64,000 nt of DNA from Typhlomys cinereus (GCA_023101885.1 JALPQD010000411.1:1057909-1121908); one strand, 5' to 3'. Positions 13,235-25,059 are shown, counted from the first letter of the stretch. The notes: a model not told the origin generated them from the sequence alone. Translations and numbers: made by a program.

Positions 13235-13498
13235 CTTCCATTTCTTTCTTTTTTTGTATGCGTATGTATGCGGATGCCTGAGGAGACCCAGGAGTGAGTT
13301 TGGGAATCATCCTGAATTGCTTCTACCTCCTTTTTTTCCCTTTGTTCTGGGATTTCCCAGGTTCTGCCTTCCAGGGCCAAAGTGCAGACTGTGGTCTGTC
13401 ATTTCTGCCCAGTGTTTTTATATATGTCCTGAGATCTGAATACAGATTTTTCTGCTTGGGGACCAGAGGTTTAACCCCTGAGCCATCTCTGCAGTCCA
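13235..13498 (-). mobile_element. B2-superfamily SINE (long variant), reverse
   Basis: Reversed head GTTTAACCCCTGAGCCATCT; body ACCCAGGAGTGAGTTTGGGA and CATCCTGAATTGCTTCTACC; near-identical in order to the copy at 5990-6231. Confidence 0.75.
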
Positions 13499-13544
13499 CC
13501 ACTTCCATTTCTAATAGGACTTTTTTTTAAGGCCACTTTTGGGA

Positions 13545-13850
13545 TGGGGAGATTGCTTAATGGGCAAAGCACTTGACATGCAAGCCCAAGGATCTTTGGG
13601 TTCAAATCCACTTGTAAATACAGATGTGGCAGTGAGATGAGGGCAGAGGTAGGACAATGCCCAGACTTTGGGTCAGCTAGCCTGGTTTAATACAACAGCA
13701 AACATGAAGAAACCTTTCCCCTTCCATGGTGAAATATTGGTGGGCCAGCTATTGTGTGGTCTCGTGGAAGTAGTCGTTGCACTCAAGGTTGTCCTCTGAC
13801 CTCCACACATGCTGTGGCTATATTCATACACAGGAAGGCACACACATGCT
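13545..13850 (+). mobile_element. B4-like SINE carrying an inverted L1-like piece
   Basis: Reads GGGGAGATTGCTTAATGGGC, GTCAGCTAGCCTGG and GGTTGTCCTCTGACCTCC. Between the last two motifs, positions 13711-13780 match the reverse complement of 15241-15310, so the SINE is interrupted or rearranged here. Confidence 0.6.
13711..13780 (+). repeat. Inverted repeat, left arm
   Basis: Matches the reverse complement of 15241-15310 at about 66 of 70 positions. The core CCATGGTGAAATATTGGTGG is identical. It lies within a B4-like SINE. Confidence 0.9.
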
Positions 13851-14039
13851 CACATGGATTCCTGCACACCGCCTATCCTCACTTTTCAACTGTCAAGACA
13901 CCTGTGTTGAGTGCAACAAACTACCAACAGGTGGCGCTCTCCTAACACCGTAGTTGTGCCATGAAGGAACTTTCAAATTTTAACTCAAGACTCTTCAGTC
14001 TTTAAAGTCAGTTCAACAAGACTCCAGTTTAACAGCTTT

Positions 14040-14644
14040 TTGTCTCTGGCCAGGGGGTGACATACAGTGCCCAGCAGAATGGAGTGAAGGGAATTGCAGG
14101 AGCAGCAAAACTGCAAAAGAAAATCAACAAACCACAATCCAGAACTTCAGAGACTCTATATCAATCACATAGAACTAGGACAGCCTAATCTCTCCCCATC
14201 CTGGAGCTCAGGGACACATTTGCGGAAGAGGGGGCGGTAAGATTGTAGGAGCAAAAGGATGGGAGGAGCAACGATTTGCAGATTCTCAACAATAATTGGG
14301 GCCAAAGCAATCATAATGGAACTTTGTATGCCCTGCGCAATGTCCAGCGCACTGTTGCCCTCATAAGTCTAGCATCTGTTAAGGGCACCGAGACCCCTGG
14401 AGGCAAGGGATTGACAGCCATAGTAGTAATCTTATGCTTAAGGGGAACAGAGAAAGGAGAAAGGGCTTATGGACATGCCACTGGGCTTATATGTCATCGG
14501 AGAGGAGGACCCAGTGGAGAGTTGGCGCACACAATAAAGGACTCCCTGGAATTGGGGGGGAGACACTGGGGGAAGGGGAGGGGGGAGGGAGGGAACTGGT
14601 AAAAAATTTTAAAATGTATAATTAAATTTTTAATAAAAAAAAAT
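14040..14644 (+). mobile_element. LINE (L1-like) 3'-end fragment
   Basis: Purine-rich 3'-UTR-like sequence ends in GGGGGAGACACTGGGGGAAG, a short AATAAA-containing region and an A-rich tail (14631-14645). No ORF2 coding remnant is recognisable. Orientation is taken from the tail and is antisense to Ltbp1. The family assignment is by resemblance only. Confidence 0.4.
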
Positions 14645-15104
14645 AAAGTCAGTTCACTTACAACATGAGTAGGTTAACAATTTACTTATCAAAAGTAAAA
14701 TTCTTTAACTATTATAATTATAAATATTTGGATTCCTGGGTACCATAGATTCACAGGGATGTCTTCTAAAGAGTTTATACTTTGATTTACCAAGTATCAT
14801 AGTCTTACTTGAACACATTAGCCAATTACATATATGTTACTTTGCTTGCCTACTTGCGTGCTTGAAAAAACAGACTTAATAGTATGTTCCCTGAGTGTGC
14901 CTTGCTTTGTTCACTGAAAGAATTCAAATAGCTCAGTTTCAGCTCGTCACTCAGTTATACTCATGTTAAAGAAATACTGCTGATTTAAGGTATGCTTTGA
15001 CACCCCAGGGACAAAGAGACTTGGGCTACACTGACATGTTCCCGATATAGGATACCTAGCTAGATCTTACTCTGTCTGTCACAGCAGCGAGTCACCTTTC
15101 TGTA

Positions 15105-15612
15105 CCTTAGACATGCCTCACTTTCCGGGAGGAGATGGTAACTGCACACCTAAGATGGACAGGAGAAGCCAGGCAGGATCCTTTGGTCATAACAGGGCTG
15201 CCACACCCAAGAACTCACTGCAGCACAAGAGCTCACTGCAGCAATGACTACTTCCACGAGACCACACAATAGTTGGCCCACCAATATTTCACCATGGAAG
15301 GGGAAAAGTCTCAAAAGATATTACAGTTCCCCAAGAGATTAAGGCTAATGTGAGACAGGAGAAGGGGAGCTACTTTCCTCAACGATTTATTTACCCACTG
15401 CTAAGTCATCAGTGCCCCAGCAAGTTCTCAGGCGCTTGCTAATACAGACACCCCAGATGATATCCAGTGGGTTGCACACAATAGATGTGAAAGTAGGAGG
15501 GAGGCTGATGGAAAGGAGAAAGTATGAAGTGGGAGGGGCGACAGATTGGACAGTAAGGGGTGTAAATGATATAAATTCATTGAATTTATGTATGAAAGTA
15601 TAAAAAAATTTA
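15105..15612 (+). mobile_element. LINE (L1-like) 3'-UTR fragment
   Basis: It carries phrases typical of rodent L1 3' UTRs: AACAGGGCTGCCACACCCAA, AAGAACTCACTGCAGC and CAGTTCCCCAAGAGATTAAG. It ends in a purine-rich stretch and an A-rich run near 15600-15612. It includes one arm (15241-15310) of a long inverted repeat. It is antisense to Ltbp1. Confidence 0.5.
15241..15310 (-). repeat. Inverted repeat, right arm
   Basis: Partner of 13711-13780, with the core CCACCAATATTTCACCATGG. It lies inside an L1-like 3' UTR fragment where it appears to be native. Similarity stops sharply at both ends. Confidence 0.9.
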
Positions 15613-16627
15613 AAAGTTGGATTGGAAAGTTAAATGCTGCAACAAATGGAGAACATTTTAAACAGTGTATATGTATACATGTATATGTATAAATACTATA
15701 CATATATACATTTATATACATATATAAATACTATACAAAGCATATATATATATATGCCAAGCATCATTATTTCTATTATAGCTGAGATCAGTGTAAAAGC
15801 TACAGGAAATTTATTAATCACCTTCATATCCAAAGGCCTCAATGTAGTTTCTAGAACTACAATTTTTTTTTACAGCCAGAAGATTCTCAGAAAGATCAAA
15901 CCATGCCCACCCTCTCCTCTGTGGTAACACAGTTGATTTCTTTGGCTTGAACTGGTTTTCCTAACAGCTTTGTTCTTAGAGACTCTCATAGCATGACGAT
16001 CCACAGATCAAATTCGAGGGTCTTCCCAAAGCACTGACATTTTAGGAGTGGGCAAGGGGAGACGGTATTGTGGGCGGCGGAGGGGGTAAGAGGTATCAGA
16101 AGTGGGGGACACAGTCAAGATGGCCGCCAGAGTTCTAGAAGGGGGAGGTTGACGGCCTGCTGCTGAGGCGCCGCCACATGTACAGTTACTGAAAGCCTGA
16201 ATCTTTCTGAAGCTCTCTCGGCCTGCCGTCTGGCCTCTGTAACTAGCTGAGATTGACATAAGATGCTGAGTGAAGTAAGCTACGCAATGATGCAGCTCTC
16301 CTGTGAGACTCCAACTCACTCCCCCGGCCTGTGGTACCAACGTGCAAGATGCCATCAGCATCGCACAGTGCCACGGGGCAAGCCTCGCCTGCCTTCCTCC
16401 ACCTCCCAGGATTCTGAACTTTGCCGCGGCTCCGGGAAGAATGAATGCCCGTGACCTATTGGACCAGAAGTGTGAGCGCCCGCTCTAGAGCCAGAGCTTT
16501 ACTTTACACCGCACTTTAATGCACCGGGCTGATGACAGGCACTGCGATTTATTCCTCAAATTCCTCCAGCACTGTTTCCATTAGTGACAGATTGTTCCCC
16601 AAAGCAGTGCTGTCCTCCTAAAGAAAC

Positions 16628-16640
16628 GGGGGGGGGGGGG
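16628..16640. repeat. Poly-G run
   Basis: Thirteen consecutive G residues at the left edge of unique sequence; unusual in an AT-rich intron. Confidence 0.9.
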
Positions 16641-16930
16641 CGTGGGATCTGGCCTGGGGCTCGTCCAGTGCTTGGATTAATAAAGACACAATGCGGTCCT
16701 TCACACGGGTCAAGAGATCCAGAAACTGTGTTTAAAAGGTTTAGAGACAGAAATTATGAGGCATCATTTTTCAAAACTCTCACATAGCTGAACAGTTCAT
16801 AGCCGCCTCGTGAAAGTGGGTTTTTAACCAAGTCAGATGCTGCTAGGTGTCCGTCCACAGAGCCTTGCTAATGCAGTCTGGGGACCTTGGTGAAGGCTCG
16901 TTTCTTGGCGTTTATTAGAAGCACGGAATC

Positions 16931-17260
16931 CTGGACCAGCAAGATGGCTCGGCTAGACAAACTGCTGTACGACCCTGATGGCCTGTGTTAGAACCCCCAA
17001 GCTCCAGAGGTAGTGGTTGACATCTGTAATCCCAGCCCTCCTGTGGCGAGATACAGTCGGGAAAATTGATCTGCAAACTAACAGACTTAGAGTCTGTGGC
17101 GCACCAGAGATACTGAGAGACCCTGCTTCAAAATAAGGTGGAAGCAAAGAACCGACTCCTGAGAGTTGGCCTCCAAACTCCGCATGTGCAACATGACAAA
17201 CGTGTGCCCACACTCACACGCACCCCACCCACATATGTACACATACAATGATAAAAAGAA
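16931..17260 (+). mobile_element. B4-like SINE
   Basis: Reads CTGGACCAGCAAGATGGCTC, GTAGTGGTTGACATCTGTAA, TCCCAGCCCTC and AAATAAGGTGGAAGC, the ID-plus-B1 order of B4. Confidence 0.65.
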
Positions 17261-17889
17261 AAAGTTAGAAAAGCAGAGTCCTATACTGGTCTCCTTCCAC
17301 CTAAGGGACTAGAACTGGAGATTTTGTAAGATTTTGTAAGGTGATTGCCTGGCGCCTTAAGGCTGGCCAAGTCTGGGGTGGAAAAGAAACCTTCATGCTG
17401 GAGCAGCTGTTTCTGTAGTGAGATCTCTGATTCTCGTTCAGATGCTGTATTTTATAGGACACTTAGATTTGAGTCACATTTGAAAATGCACTTGAGTAGA
17501 ATTTTTAAAAAGACGAAGTTTATTAAGCATGATTGTCAAAGGTCCTTGGCTCGTCAGTAACAGGCAGTAAATAAACTCACAAGATCAGATTGGAGACAGA
17601 ATGAAATGCAGATCTGTGTAAAGTCTTTCATCATCAACTCTCTGTGACCACAGTATCCATGACCACCATGCACTATAGTCCAAACATCAGGACTCTAAGC
17701 AGAATGTGCACATCATGTCCGGAGATGAGTAAGAAAAAGAAAGAGTCTAACAAAGAGACGAAGAAGATATGATACAGTCACTGACAAACATAAATCACCC
17801 GTACACACAGAAAAAAAGGTTCAAATTCTCCAGAAATAAGAGAGATGCATATAAAATATACTTTCACCTACATGAAAAAGAATAACGGT

Positions 17890-18190
17890 GGGGCTGGAGA
17901 GATGGCTCAGGGGTTAAGACTCTGTCTTGCAAGTAGAAAGTCCTGAGTTTGGATCCCAGGTTCCACATAAAAAATGCCAGCTGGAAATGGCAGGGGTCGG
18001 GTGGGGGTGGTGCCTGTACTTCCTGACCTGGTGGGCGGAGCCTGGGAAATCCCAGAGCGAAGCAAGAAGGAGGTAGAAGCAATCCAGGATGATTCCCGAA
18101 GTCACCCTTGGTCCTCCACAGGGACACATAGTGCCCTCTGATACACACACACACACACGAAACAAACAAACAAACAAATAAAGTTTTTTT
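17890..18190 (+). mobile_element. B2-superfamily SINE (long variant), well preserved
   Basis: Head GGGGCTGGAGAGATGGCTCA, then GGGTTAAGACTCTGTCTTGC (A and B box-like tRNA promoter region with GTTTGGATCCCA). Body GGCGGAGCCTGGGAAATCCC and ATGATTCCCGAAGTCACCCT. The tail is a CA run followed by (AAAC)n. It is the best type copy of this SINE in the window. Confidence 0.85.
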
Positions 18191-19034
18191 TTAACAAAAG
18201 AATGATTCTAAAGGTCCTGGGAAGGTGTGGGAGGCTTTGTGCTTTGTCTAGGATTATATTCCCATCTAGGATTATATTCCCAAGGTCACCCCCAACTGCC
18301 ATAAGACAAAAGCAAGAGAGTAATTCAGTGGCAGAATGGCGACCACCACTGTGTTTCACACTGCAGGTAGAGATCTTCCCATATTTTGGAAATGATAAAA
18401 TAAGCTTAAAATTAATGGTCCTCTCAATGCAGTTTTCCTTGTGTGATTTTTCATCTTGAGGCACTCCAGCAAGGACACACACAGAGGCTTGTTATAACTC
18501 TGTGTGCAGCCGGAAAATCAAAGACCTGAGGCCTGGAAAGACCAGGAAGGCACAACTCAACCAGGCAGAGAAAGATGTGGTGACTAAACCCCGGTGCATC
18601 CGCAAAACGGATTCTGAGAGATTCCTGTTTTTCATTGCTTCTAAAATACCACCAGTTATAAAGAGCATCTTCGTAGGGAATGTGTTAAATTGTAGAAATA
18701 AAAATGGCTTGCAGCAGCCACTCTTAGATAAGCATCAGCAAGAGGAACCTGATTTCAGAGATTCTTAAGTATAAAACCAAAAACACAGTTGAACCTAGAC
18801 TGGAGGTATGGATGCAGTTTTAAATACTCCAATGAATATAAATATAAATAACTGCATAATTATGACTTATATATATGACTATTATATACATTATGAAAGA
18901 AAAAGGCTAGGATGATAAAAGCCCAACTGTCCATCTTCAGGAAGCAGGCAACTGTCACACGGCAGGGGAGGGAGAAACAACACCTCTGATTATGTTCATG
19001 TTTGGGAGCATTGCACGTTGCTATCTTTTTACGT

Positions 19035-19365
19035 GCATGCATGTATGGGCCATGTGCACACGTATGTACATGTGCGCTTGCATGTGGATGGGCCCAGGAG
19101 TGTGAGGGACCCATGCACATGTGGAGGGTGATGTTGCGAATCATCCTCGATTGATCCTCTACCTTATTCCTTTAAGCCTGGGTCTCTCCTTAAACCCAGA
19201 GCGCTCCAGCTCTCCAGGGATTTCTGGGCTCTGCCTCCTAGGGATGACATTACAGGTGGGTTACCATGGCTCCCCAGAATTTTACATGGGTTCTCAGGAT
19301 CTGAATCCTGGCTCTTTGGCTTGTGTTGCAAGTACCTGAACCACTGAAGTACCTTCCCGGCTCCT
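19035..19365 (-). mobile_element. B2/B4-type SINE, reverse
   Basis: The right end reads ACATGGGTTCTCAGGATCTG, TTGGCTTGTGTTGCAAGTAC and CTGAACCACTGAAGTACC, a reversed SINE head; a TG/CA-rich left part (19025-19110) is the tail side. Confidence 0.55.
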
Positions 19366-20104
19366 GCATATGTTATTTTTGAGGAAAAAAAAAAAAGATC
19401 TGGGGTTGGAAGCGGTGTGAGGCATAAGGCCAGGTACATTCTCTTTATCAATTTCACTCTGGCCTTGGGGCAAGTGACTCCCAGGCCTTCTACAACAGGG
19501 ACACTGGGAATCAAAGCTTGCCCTCCTGCCCCGCCACAATCCAGTGAGATGGGTGGAGGAATACTCCTGCCAGGTGTTGCCGTGAGCAGTATGGCGGATT
19601 CACCCTAGAACACAGCCCCACTGGATTCTAAGCTGCTCTCACCACCATCTATTGCTTTGAGGGATGCTCTTCATCTTCTTTCTCGTTTTCTTGTTGTGGC
19701 ATTTCTTTTCATGCTACACTGATTTTCTTTTCCAGTTACTTCTAAACTGGAAATCTAACTTGGTGAAATAGCTTTGAAAGGATGATTCCAACTGAATGAA
19801 CTAACAATGAATGCACTTCCCCTTGGAAATATTCTGAAAATGGGAGGACATATATTCACTGTAAACTCTTCACCTTGTGCCCATGTGTTTTCTTAGTTTA
19901 ACAAGTCCATTTTACAAAATGATACACCAAACATACTCCATTGGCTGTCTGCAAAATGAGGAGTAGCTTTGGTAGTAAGAGGAGAAACTGACCATTGCTA
20001 TACAAACAGCAGTCACCAAAAAAGTCAGTCGGGAAGCTGAGAGTCAGTGACGAGACACACTCAACACTGAGAGACAGAATGGATGTGGAGCCCACATCCA
20101 AAAC

Positions 20105-20190
20105 AAGAAAGGAGGAGGAGGAGAAAGAGAAAGAGAAGGTGGAGGAAGGAAAAGGAAGAAGTAGAAGGAGGAGGAAGGAAGGAGAGCTTT
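20105..20190. repeat. Purine-rich (GA/GGA) tract
   Basis: About 85 bases of A and G with few interruptions (AGGAGGAGG, AAGAGAAAGAGAA). Lies shortly before the small DNA transposon fossil at 20248. Confidence 0.85.
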
Positions 20191-20247
20191 GCTCACAATC
20201 TCTCCTACTTCCTTTCTGCTCCTCCTAGATCTACTCTTTTCTTATAC

Positions 20248-20418
20248 AGTTGAGAATCCCTTATCTGAAATGCCTGTGACCAGATCAGACTTAGGAGTTT
20301 TTCAGATTTGGGAGATATCTGCACAGACTTTGACCATGCCTAATCCCCAAATCTAAATGGTTCTCAAATCTAAACTCTTTGGAACATTTTGAGTTTTTGG
20401 GCTAGGGATGCTTAACCA
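20248..20418. mobile_element. Small DNA transposon fossil with terminal inverted repeats
   Basis: The left end GTTGAGAATCCCTTATCTG and the right end TTGGGCTAGGGATGCTTAAC are imperfect inverted repeats. The interior repeats 'CAGATTTGGGAG' and 'CAAATCTAAA' motifs typical of Tigger-type MITEs. TA dinucleotides lie near both ends. No transposase remains. Confidence 0.55.
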
Positions 20419-20822
20419 ATATCTCTCATATGGCATGTGACATCAACATCTGTGACTTACATTTTTATTCTGCCATTTCTGATGCTTTTCAGATTTTTTT
20501 TTTTTTGCTCTATTTTAAAACTTAGGAATGAGGACTATAGGGGGAAAAGAATCATCAGGAAATATAAATTCTAAATACCACCAATGGCTGTTATATTTCT
20601 TCAGACCATTTATCATTCTTTGGGGAAATGGAACGACGGTTTCAAAAATTAATGATGTGGTCTGGCTTGAAGGCAAACCAGGAGCCAAGCGTTCATACAA
20701 CCATATCCTCCCCACCACTATTGTGATATAGGAGAAAGGATAGAGAAGGAAACTTCCAGGCTGTAGAGAAGGGAAGACTTGTAGCACAGGTCTCTTGCAG
20801 AAGTGCTGGGATTCCAGCTTAC

Positions 20823-20993
20823 CTGAGTCCTTCATGGGGCAGAGGGCGCACTGCATGCCCCAGGCCTCCCCGTACAAACAGCAGCACTCCGTGTAGGTCG
20901 TCTGCTTGCCCACAAGGGGGCGACTGCACACGTACTCATCGCTCAGATGTTCCCAGCACAGGTCCTGGTAGACATCCGTGTCTTCTATTTGTT
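20823..20993 (-). CDS. Ltbp1: Ltbp1 exon: C-terminal TB (8-Cys) domain, main part
   Basis: This 171-bp exon (57 codons, phase 1-1) starts inside the linker (EQIEDTDVY). It carries seven of the eight TB cysteines: DLCWE, YVCSR, the TECCCL triplet, MQC and LC. The eighth lies in exon 51-173. Unlike the TB domain at 25705-25881 there is no Phe-Pro insertion, as expected of a TB domain that does not bind LAP. The acceptor is CTTTCAG and the donor GTAAGC. The coding part ends CPMKDS, the last codon being completed by exon 51-173. Confidence 0.97.
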
Positions 20994-21847
20994 CTGAAAG
21001 AGAAGCTGTGGTCCATGACAATTGCTCCGTTGTTCCTATTTCATCGACACTGCGGTGGAAGCCAGCGAGTCTCAAACTTTCCATCCCTGGTTCTATGAGC
21101 AACTTCCAAGTAAAAGTCTGAATCCAGCCTGGTCTTTCCACGGATCAAATCTCCGTTCTCTCCAACCCAATACCCTTGCATCAGCTGAAATCGGCAAGTT
21201 TGCGATGCTCCATCTAAGAGTTTCTGCTCGCTAGAGAAAGCCCCTGCTGCTTCTGCTGGGCTCGTTCACCGAATCCTCATTCTCTGTACTTACTCCTCCG
21301 TCTACCTCCACCATTCTTTCTTCTTGGGTACCTCCACGGTTTTTCACTCATTTTGTCTGTCTATCCTAACCTTTCTGCCTTTGGTTCAGTTTAAGGAATC
21401 TCCCGAAGGTAATAACAGCTTATTAATGATATCAATAACCAATGGCATGCTGGCCCCTCAGATTCCACAGGGAGCCTCATCGGGGTACTTCAGGGCTCTC
21501 CTATCACCTTGATGAACTCCATCCTCTGTTCTGCCTAGCCTCATCTGTGCCCTTCCCCACAGGCAAGCCCACCTAGCCATCTCCCCTGAATTCACATCTT
21601 CCTCCAAAGGTCAAGACACAGCTCGGAACAGCCCTGCCACACCGCTCAGCCACTCTACACCCGATGCCCAATCGTCTACATATGCATCATATATATCTCA
21701 TTATTTTTCTTACTGTCTCATTTTAACTACTGCAGAGTGCCCAAGCAACTCATTTCCCCAAATTCTTCAGGAGTTTGCACTTTCACCAAAAAGAAAACCT
21801 GAGGGCATTTATCTGCTCATCTCTCTGCATCTCACTACCGCACATAC

Positions 21848-21988
21848 CATTTGATTCGGTGGGCCGCACACATCGTTTTTCTGAGGCATCCAAGACCATT
21901 GGGTGGGTACAGAAGCAGCTGTAAGAGCCTTCTGTATTAACACACTGGCCATCGATACAGCTGTTAGGATCTTGACATTCATCCATAT
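21848..21988 (-). CDS. Ltbp1: Ltbp1 exon: EGF-like module preceding the last TB domain
   Basis: This 141-bp exon (47 codons, phase 1-1) encodes [16 protein letters not shown] and onward, with six cysteines and the hydroxylation consensus [12 protein letters not shown]. It ends with the linker RCVRPTESN. The acceptor is CCTTAAG, which has a poor pyrimidine tract because of purines near the AG; the donor is GTATGT. The intron to the next exon is only 854 bp. The C-terminal region of LTBP1 containing this module and the last TB domain is known to bind fibrillin-1 microfibrils. Confidence 0.97.
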
Positions 21989-22660
21989 CTTAAGGAGAAA
22001 AAAAATTGCTGAAGAAAATCAGCGATCACTTGTATTTCATATGCTTACCAAAACTAACACACAGCTAAATTTAGTCCAGATTCCAAGAGGTGCCACGTTT
22101 AATTAGGAACACATCATTATGGATGGTAAACCACCGTAACCTGAAGAATGTCAGTTACACTGACTGGATCAACAAGGCTGCTGCTATTAAATATGGAAAG
22201 GAAACATTGAGGAACAAGGGACACTTGGAAATTTAAGATAGAATGCCTTTTTGTGATACTTTTACAATTATTTCCGTCTGCTATGTCTTCCTGCCTTGAG
22301 GATATGGTTTTCTGCTTAAGCTCTGGAGTCTGCGTTCATATTTAAAAATGACTTTCACTTGCACAGTATGAGTGACGAAACAGAAGGTTCCACAAACCAA
22401 AGGAGCGCCTTGGCTATATCAGTGTCCTGGGCTGTCATTCCACATTGAATGTTAACTCTTTGCTTGAAATCATTCCAATGGCAAGATAAAAGCTTTCTAG
22501 TTCTTAAATCTCGCTCAAAAAAAGAGATCCATAAAACATTTATGCAGCTTTTCAAGACATGACTTAGGTTCAAAGACACTGTTTTTACTCCACAGCATTG
22601 CTAGGTTTTCTCCATCTGTACATTTTCACAGCACACCATACAATATGCTCTCAAACTTAC

Positions 22661-22789
22661 CAAAACACTGCAACTTGACAGGGTCGTAATATGTCCCCTG
22701 TTTACAGTAACATTCATAACCTGGCTGAGTGTTCAAACAGTAACCATTTTTACAGATTTCTTGTCCAAACAGTAGGCATTCATCAGCAT
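22661..22789 (-). CDS. Ltbp1: Ltbp1 exon: EGF-like module after the LAP-binding TB domain
   Basis: This 129-bp exon (43 codons, phase 1-1) encodes the module [16 protein letters not shown] and onward. It has six cysteines and the hydroxylation consensus [12 protein letters not shown], ending YDPVKLQCF. The acceptor follows CCCCTTATAG and the donor is GTAAGT. The start D-A-D-E is a calcium-binding variant of D-x-D-E. It joins in frame to 21848-21988. Confidence 0.97.
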
Positions 22790-24597
22790 CTATAAGGGGG
22801 AAGTGGAAAAATACAAAGGAAAGCTAGTTTCGATTTTCAAGTTCAAATGAATCTAACAAACATTCAAGTAAGAGGTCGTTATTTGCATTCTGTAGGATAT
22901 CACAGATGCAACACTATTATCTTCTTAAAATTGGGCCTAACTGACAGATGTGGAAAGTAATCAGATGAGATTTAATTGGGAAGCACAGCCCCAAACACTA
23001 TGAGCAAGGGCATGCTTGTAATTACGTCTTCTTAGATGCTACCTTCCATGGTGATGCCTACAATCTATTCTAACACACCCTTCATGAAATGGGCCTTTCT
23101 TTCAGTGGTACATTGTGGCCTATTTGCTAGTTGAGATGTTCAAAGATACCAAAAAGAAGCTGATGGAATATGACAAAGGTCTTTCTCAGGGATCCAAATA
23201 AGTTCATGGGAGCACAAATTACAGAGGGAGTTGGCAGACTCAGCCTCCCCACAGAATTAACTCTGGGCCATCACGTTTTCCCAGTGGTAAATTGGATATA
23301 ATAGGGGGGAATCAATTTACTAGGATTCAAAGGTTTAACTGAGCTAATCCGAGCCCAGGACGCAGTTGTGCACTGTGGCACAAGCAGACATTGAGAAGGT
23401 GTCTATTCGAGGAGCTTAGGGCTAATGTCTTCTAGTCCTCATTTTGAAAATTGGCAACTCTACGGATGACTTGCTCGGGTTTACACAGATGGAAAATGGC
23501 TGAGCCAAGCATAGAACATATGGTGGTGTGGGTCTGAATCCAATCTTCGCCCATCACTCACAGCTCCGTTGGGCGAGGAGGAATGCAGTTTTATGTAAAG
23601 GAGAAGATGACTTTACAGTGAAATTGAAGTTCTGCTCATAATGTGAAGTGAAATTTAACTATGTCCCTGTAAAAATATAGTATGTGATATTTATGAACTT
23701 GAAAACCATTCAGCACATATTTCAGACTGAGTCTTCTTGCTATGCAATTGGACTAAATCATAGATGGATTTTAGAAACACAAATGGAATTTCTTATCCAG
23801 CTACTGAACTGTCCCATACTACTCAAACACTAGCTTTCCAAAAACGAATGGATAATAAGGCCATTTTTGTAGTCTCATTTCCAGACACTTTAGAGCATGC
23901 AACATTGAACTGTAATGGAAAAAAAATTGCCTTGTATATAAAAGGTCATAACAATATCTTTGTCATGGGCCTGTGAAGAGTGAGTTCATGAAGAAATGTT
24001 CATACGTGTAAATATTCATCAGAATAAACATGTTGCACATTTATTATAAGGTGGTGCTATAGCAGCGCTAGGGATAAAAAAACAGCTGCTTTTATGTTCT
24101 TATTTTTCATTCTTTATTATGAATCACCGGCCATTTTTAAAAGACCCTAGGAAGACTGGGATAACTTCTAAAAAAGCACGAATCTTGGTTGATGATCCTA
24201 AGGAAAGACATGTTGGTGGGCAGACTTCTAAGGTTGTCATTTACATAATCTCTAATATACCTCCAGGATAACAGAAGATAAGCTGGGTTTTGTGGTGAAT
24301 ATCTGCATATTATTTCACTTAATGCTCCTGAGAACTCTGGAAACATTATTCCTGTCTTAGAAATGAGCAGATGGAAGGTCAAGTGACCTGTCCCCCAAGG
24401 CCACGTAGCCTTCTGTGTTATGATCCCAAATCTCAGTTCTGTTCAGAGTCCATAGAGGTTTTCCTCTAGGGGTGGGCTATAGGGCTTGGTAAAGCAGTTT
24501 ACAAAACCTCACAGAACTCTCATGCTTTGTAACCCAAACCAGGCTCTCGTCAAGGTGTCTGACATGCGTTGTAAATCGGTTTACCCTTGATTCTGAC

Positions 24598-24684
24598 CTT
24601 TAAAGCTCTCGCCACCAGTGTCGTAAGAGGATTCTCCAGCAGGGACGAAACCCTTCCCTCTAGGACACATTTCCGTGAACTCGG
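24598..24684 (-). CDS. Ltbp1: Ltbp1 exon: end of the LAP-binding TB domain plus linker
   Basis: This 87-bp exon (29 codons, phase 1-1) begins AEFTEMCPRGKGFVPAGE and supplies the eighth cysteine (EMC) of the TB domain started in 25705-25881. A Ser/Gly/Glu-rich linker (ESSYDTGGESFK) then leads to the next EGF module. The codon across the junction reads K-D-A-D-E-C with exon 22661-22789. The acceptor is CAAAAATCAG; the donor GTCAGA is weak, matching the consensus less well than every other donor in the window. Splitting a TB domain over two exons is normal for LTBP and fibrillin genes. Confidence 0.96.
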
Positions 24685-25059
24685 CTGATTTTTGGTGAGA
24701 CAAAACCAAAAAGAGAAATAAGTAGAAACAAGAAAAGTGAAGAGAAAACACTGCTCCAGAATGCATGGTTTTAATTCAGCTTTGCTCTCCCAGTATCCGG
24801 ACAAGCTCTACCAATAAATTCAGCATGGCCTCTAAGTCATGAATTCATCACACACACATCCGACGGGTTCATAGATTCACTTCTTTGCTTTTCTGAACCT
24901 CTCACTTTACCCATGCTTTACTTGGTATTCCGATCATTTATTTTTGCACTATTGTGGCATCTAGTACTTTGAATGTTTAGCAAGAGCCCATAGAGTATAA
25001 TGTTGGCTTAAGTAGAGCAACTGTACTTGACAGACTGTCATGCTCAAGTGTGAGTTGTT

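Larger units (their letters stand above)
174..20822 (-). other. Ltbp1: Ltbp1 intron (20.6 kb)
   Basis: GT-AG intron between exons 20823-20993 and 51-173. Repeats listed separately cover much of it. I see nothing recognisable in 174-1480, 2220-4540, 4970-5850, 7000-7960, 9250-9430, 10550-11560, 11730-13230, 15620-16040, 17270-17880, 18200-19030 and 19370-20080, apart from short low-complexity runs. The open frames here are short or fall inside repeats; none shows convincing protein similarity that I can recognise. Confidence 0.9.

Noticed and set aside
17890..17960. tRNA-like promoter boxes
   Set aside because: They belong to the tRNA-derived heads of SINEs followed by SINE bodies and tails, not to functional tRNA genes.
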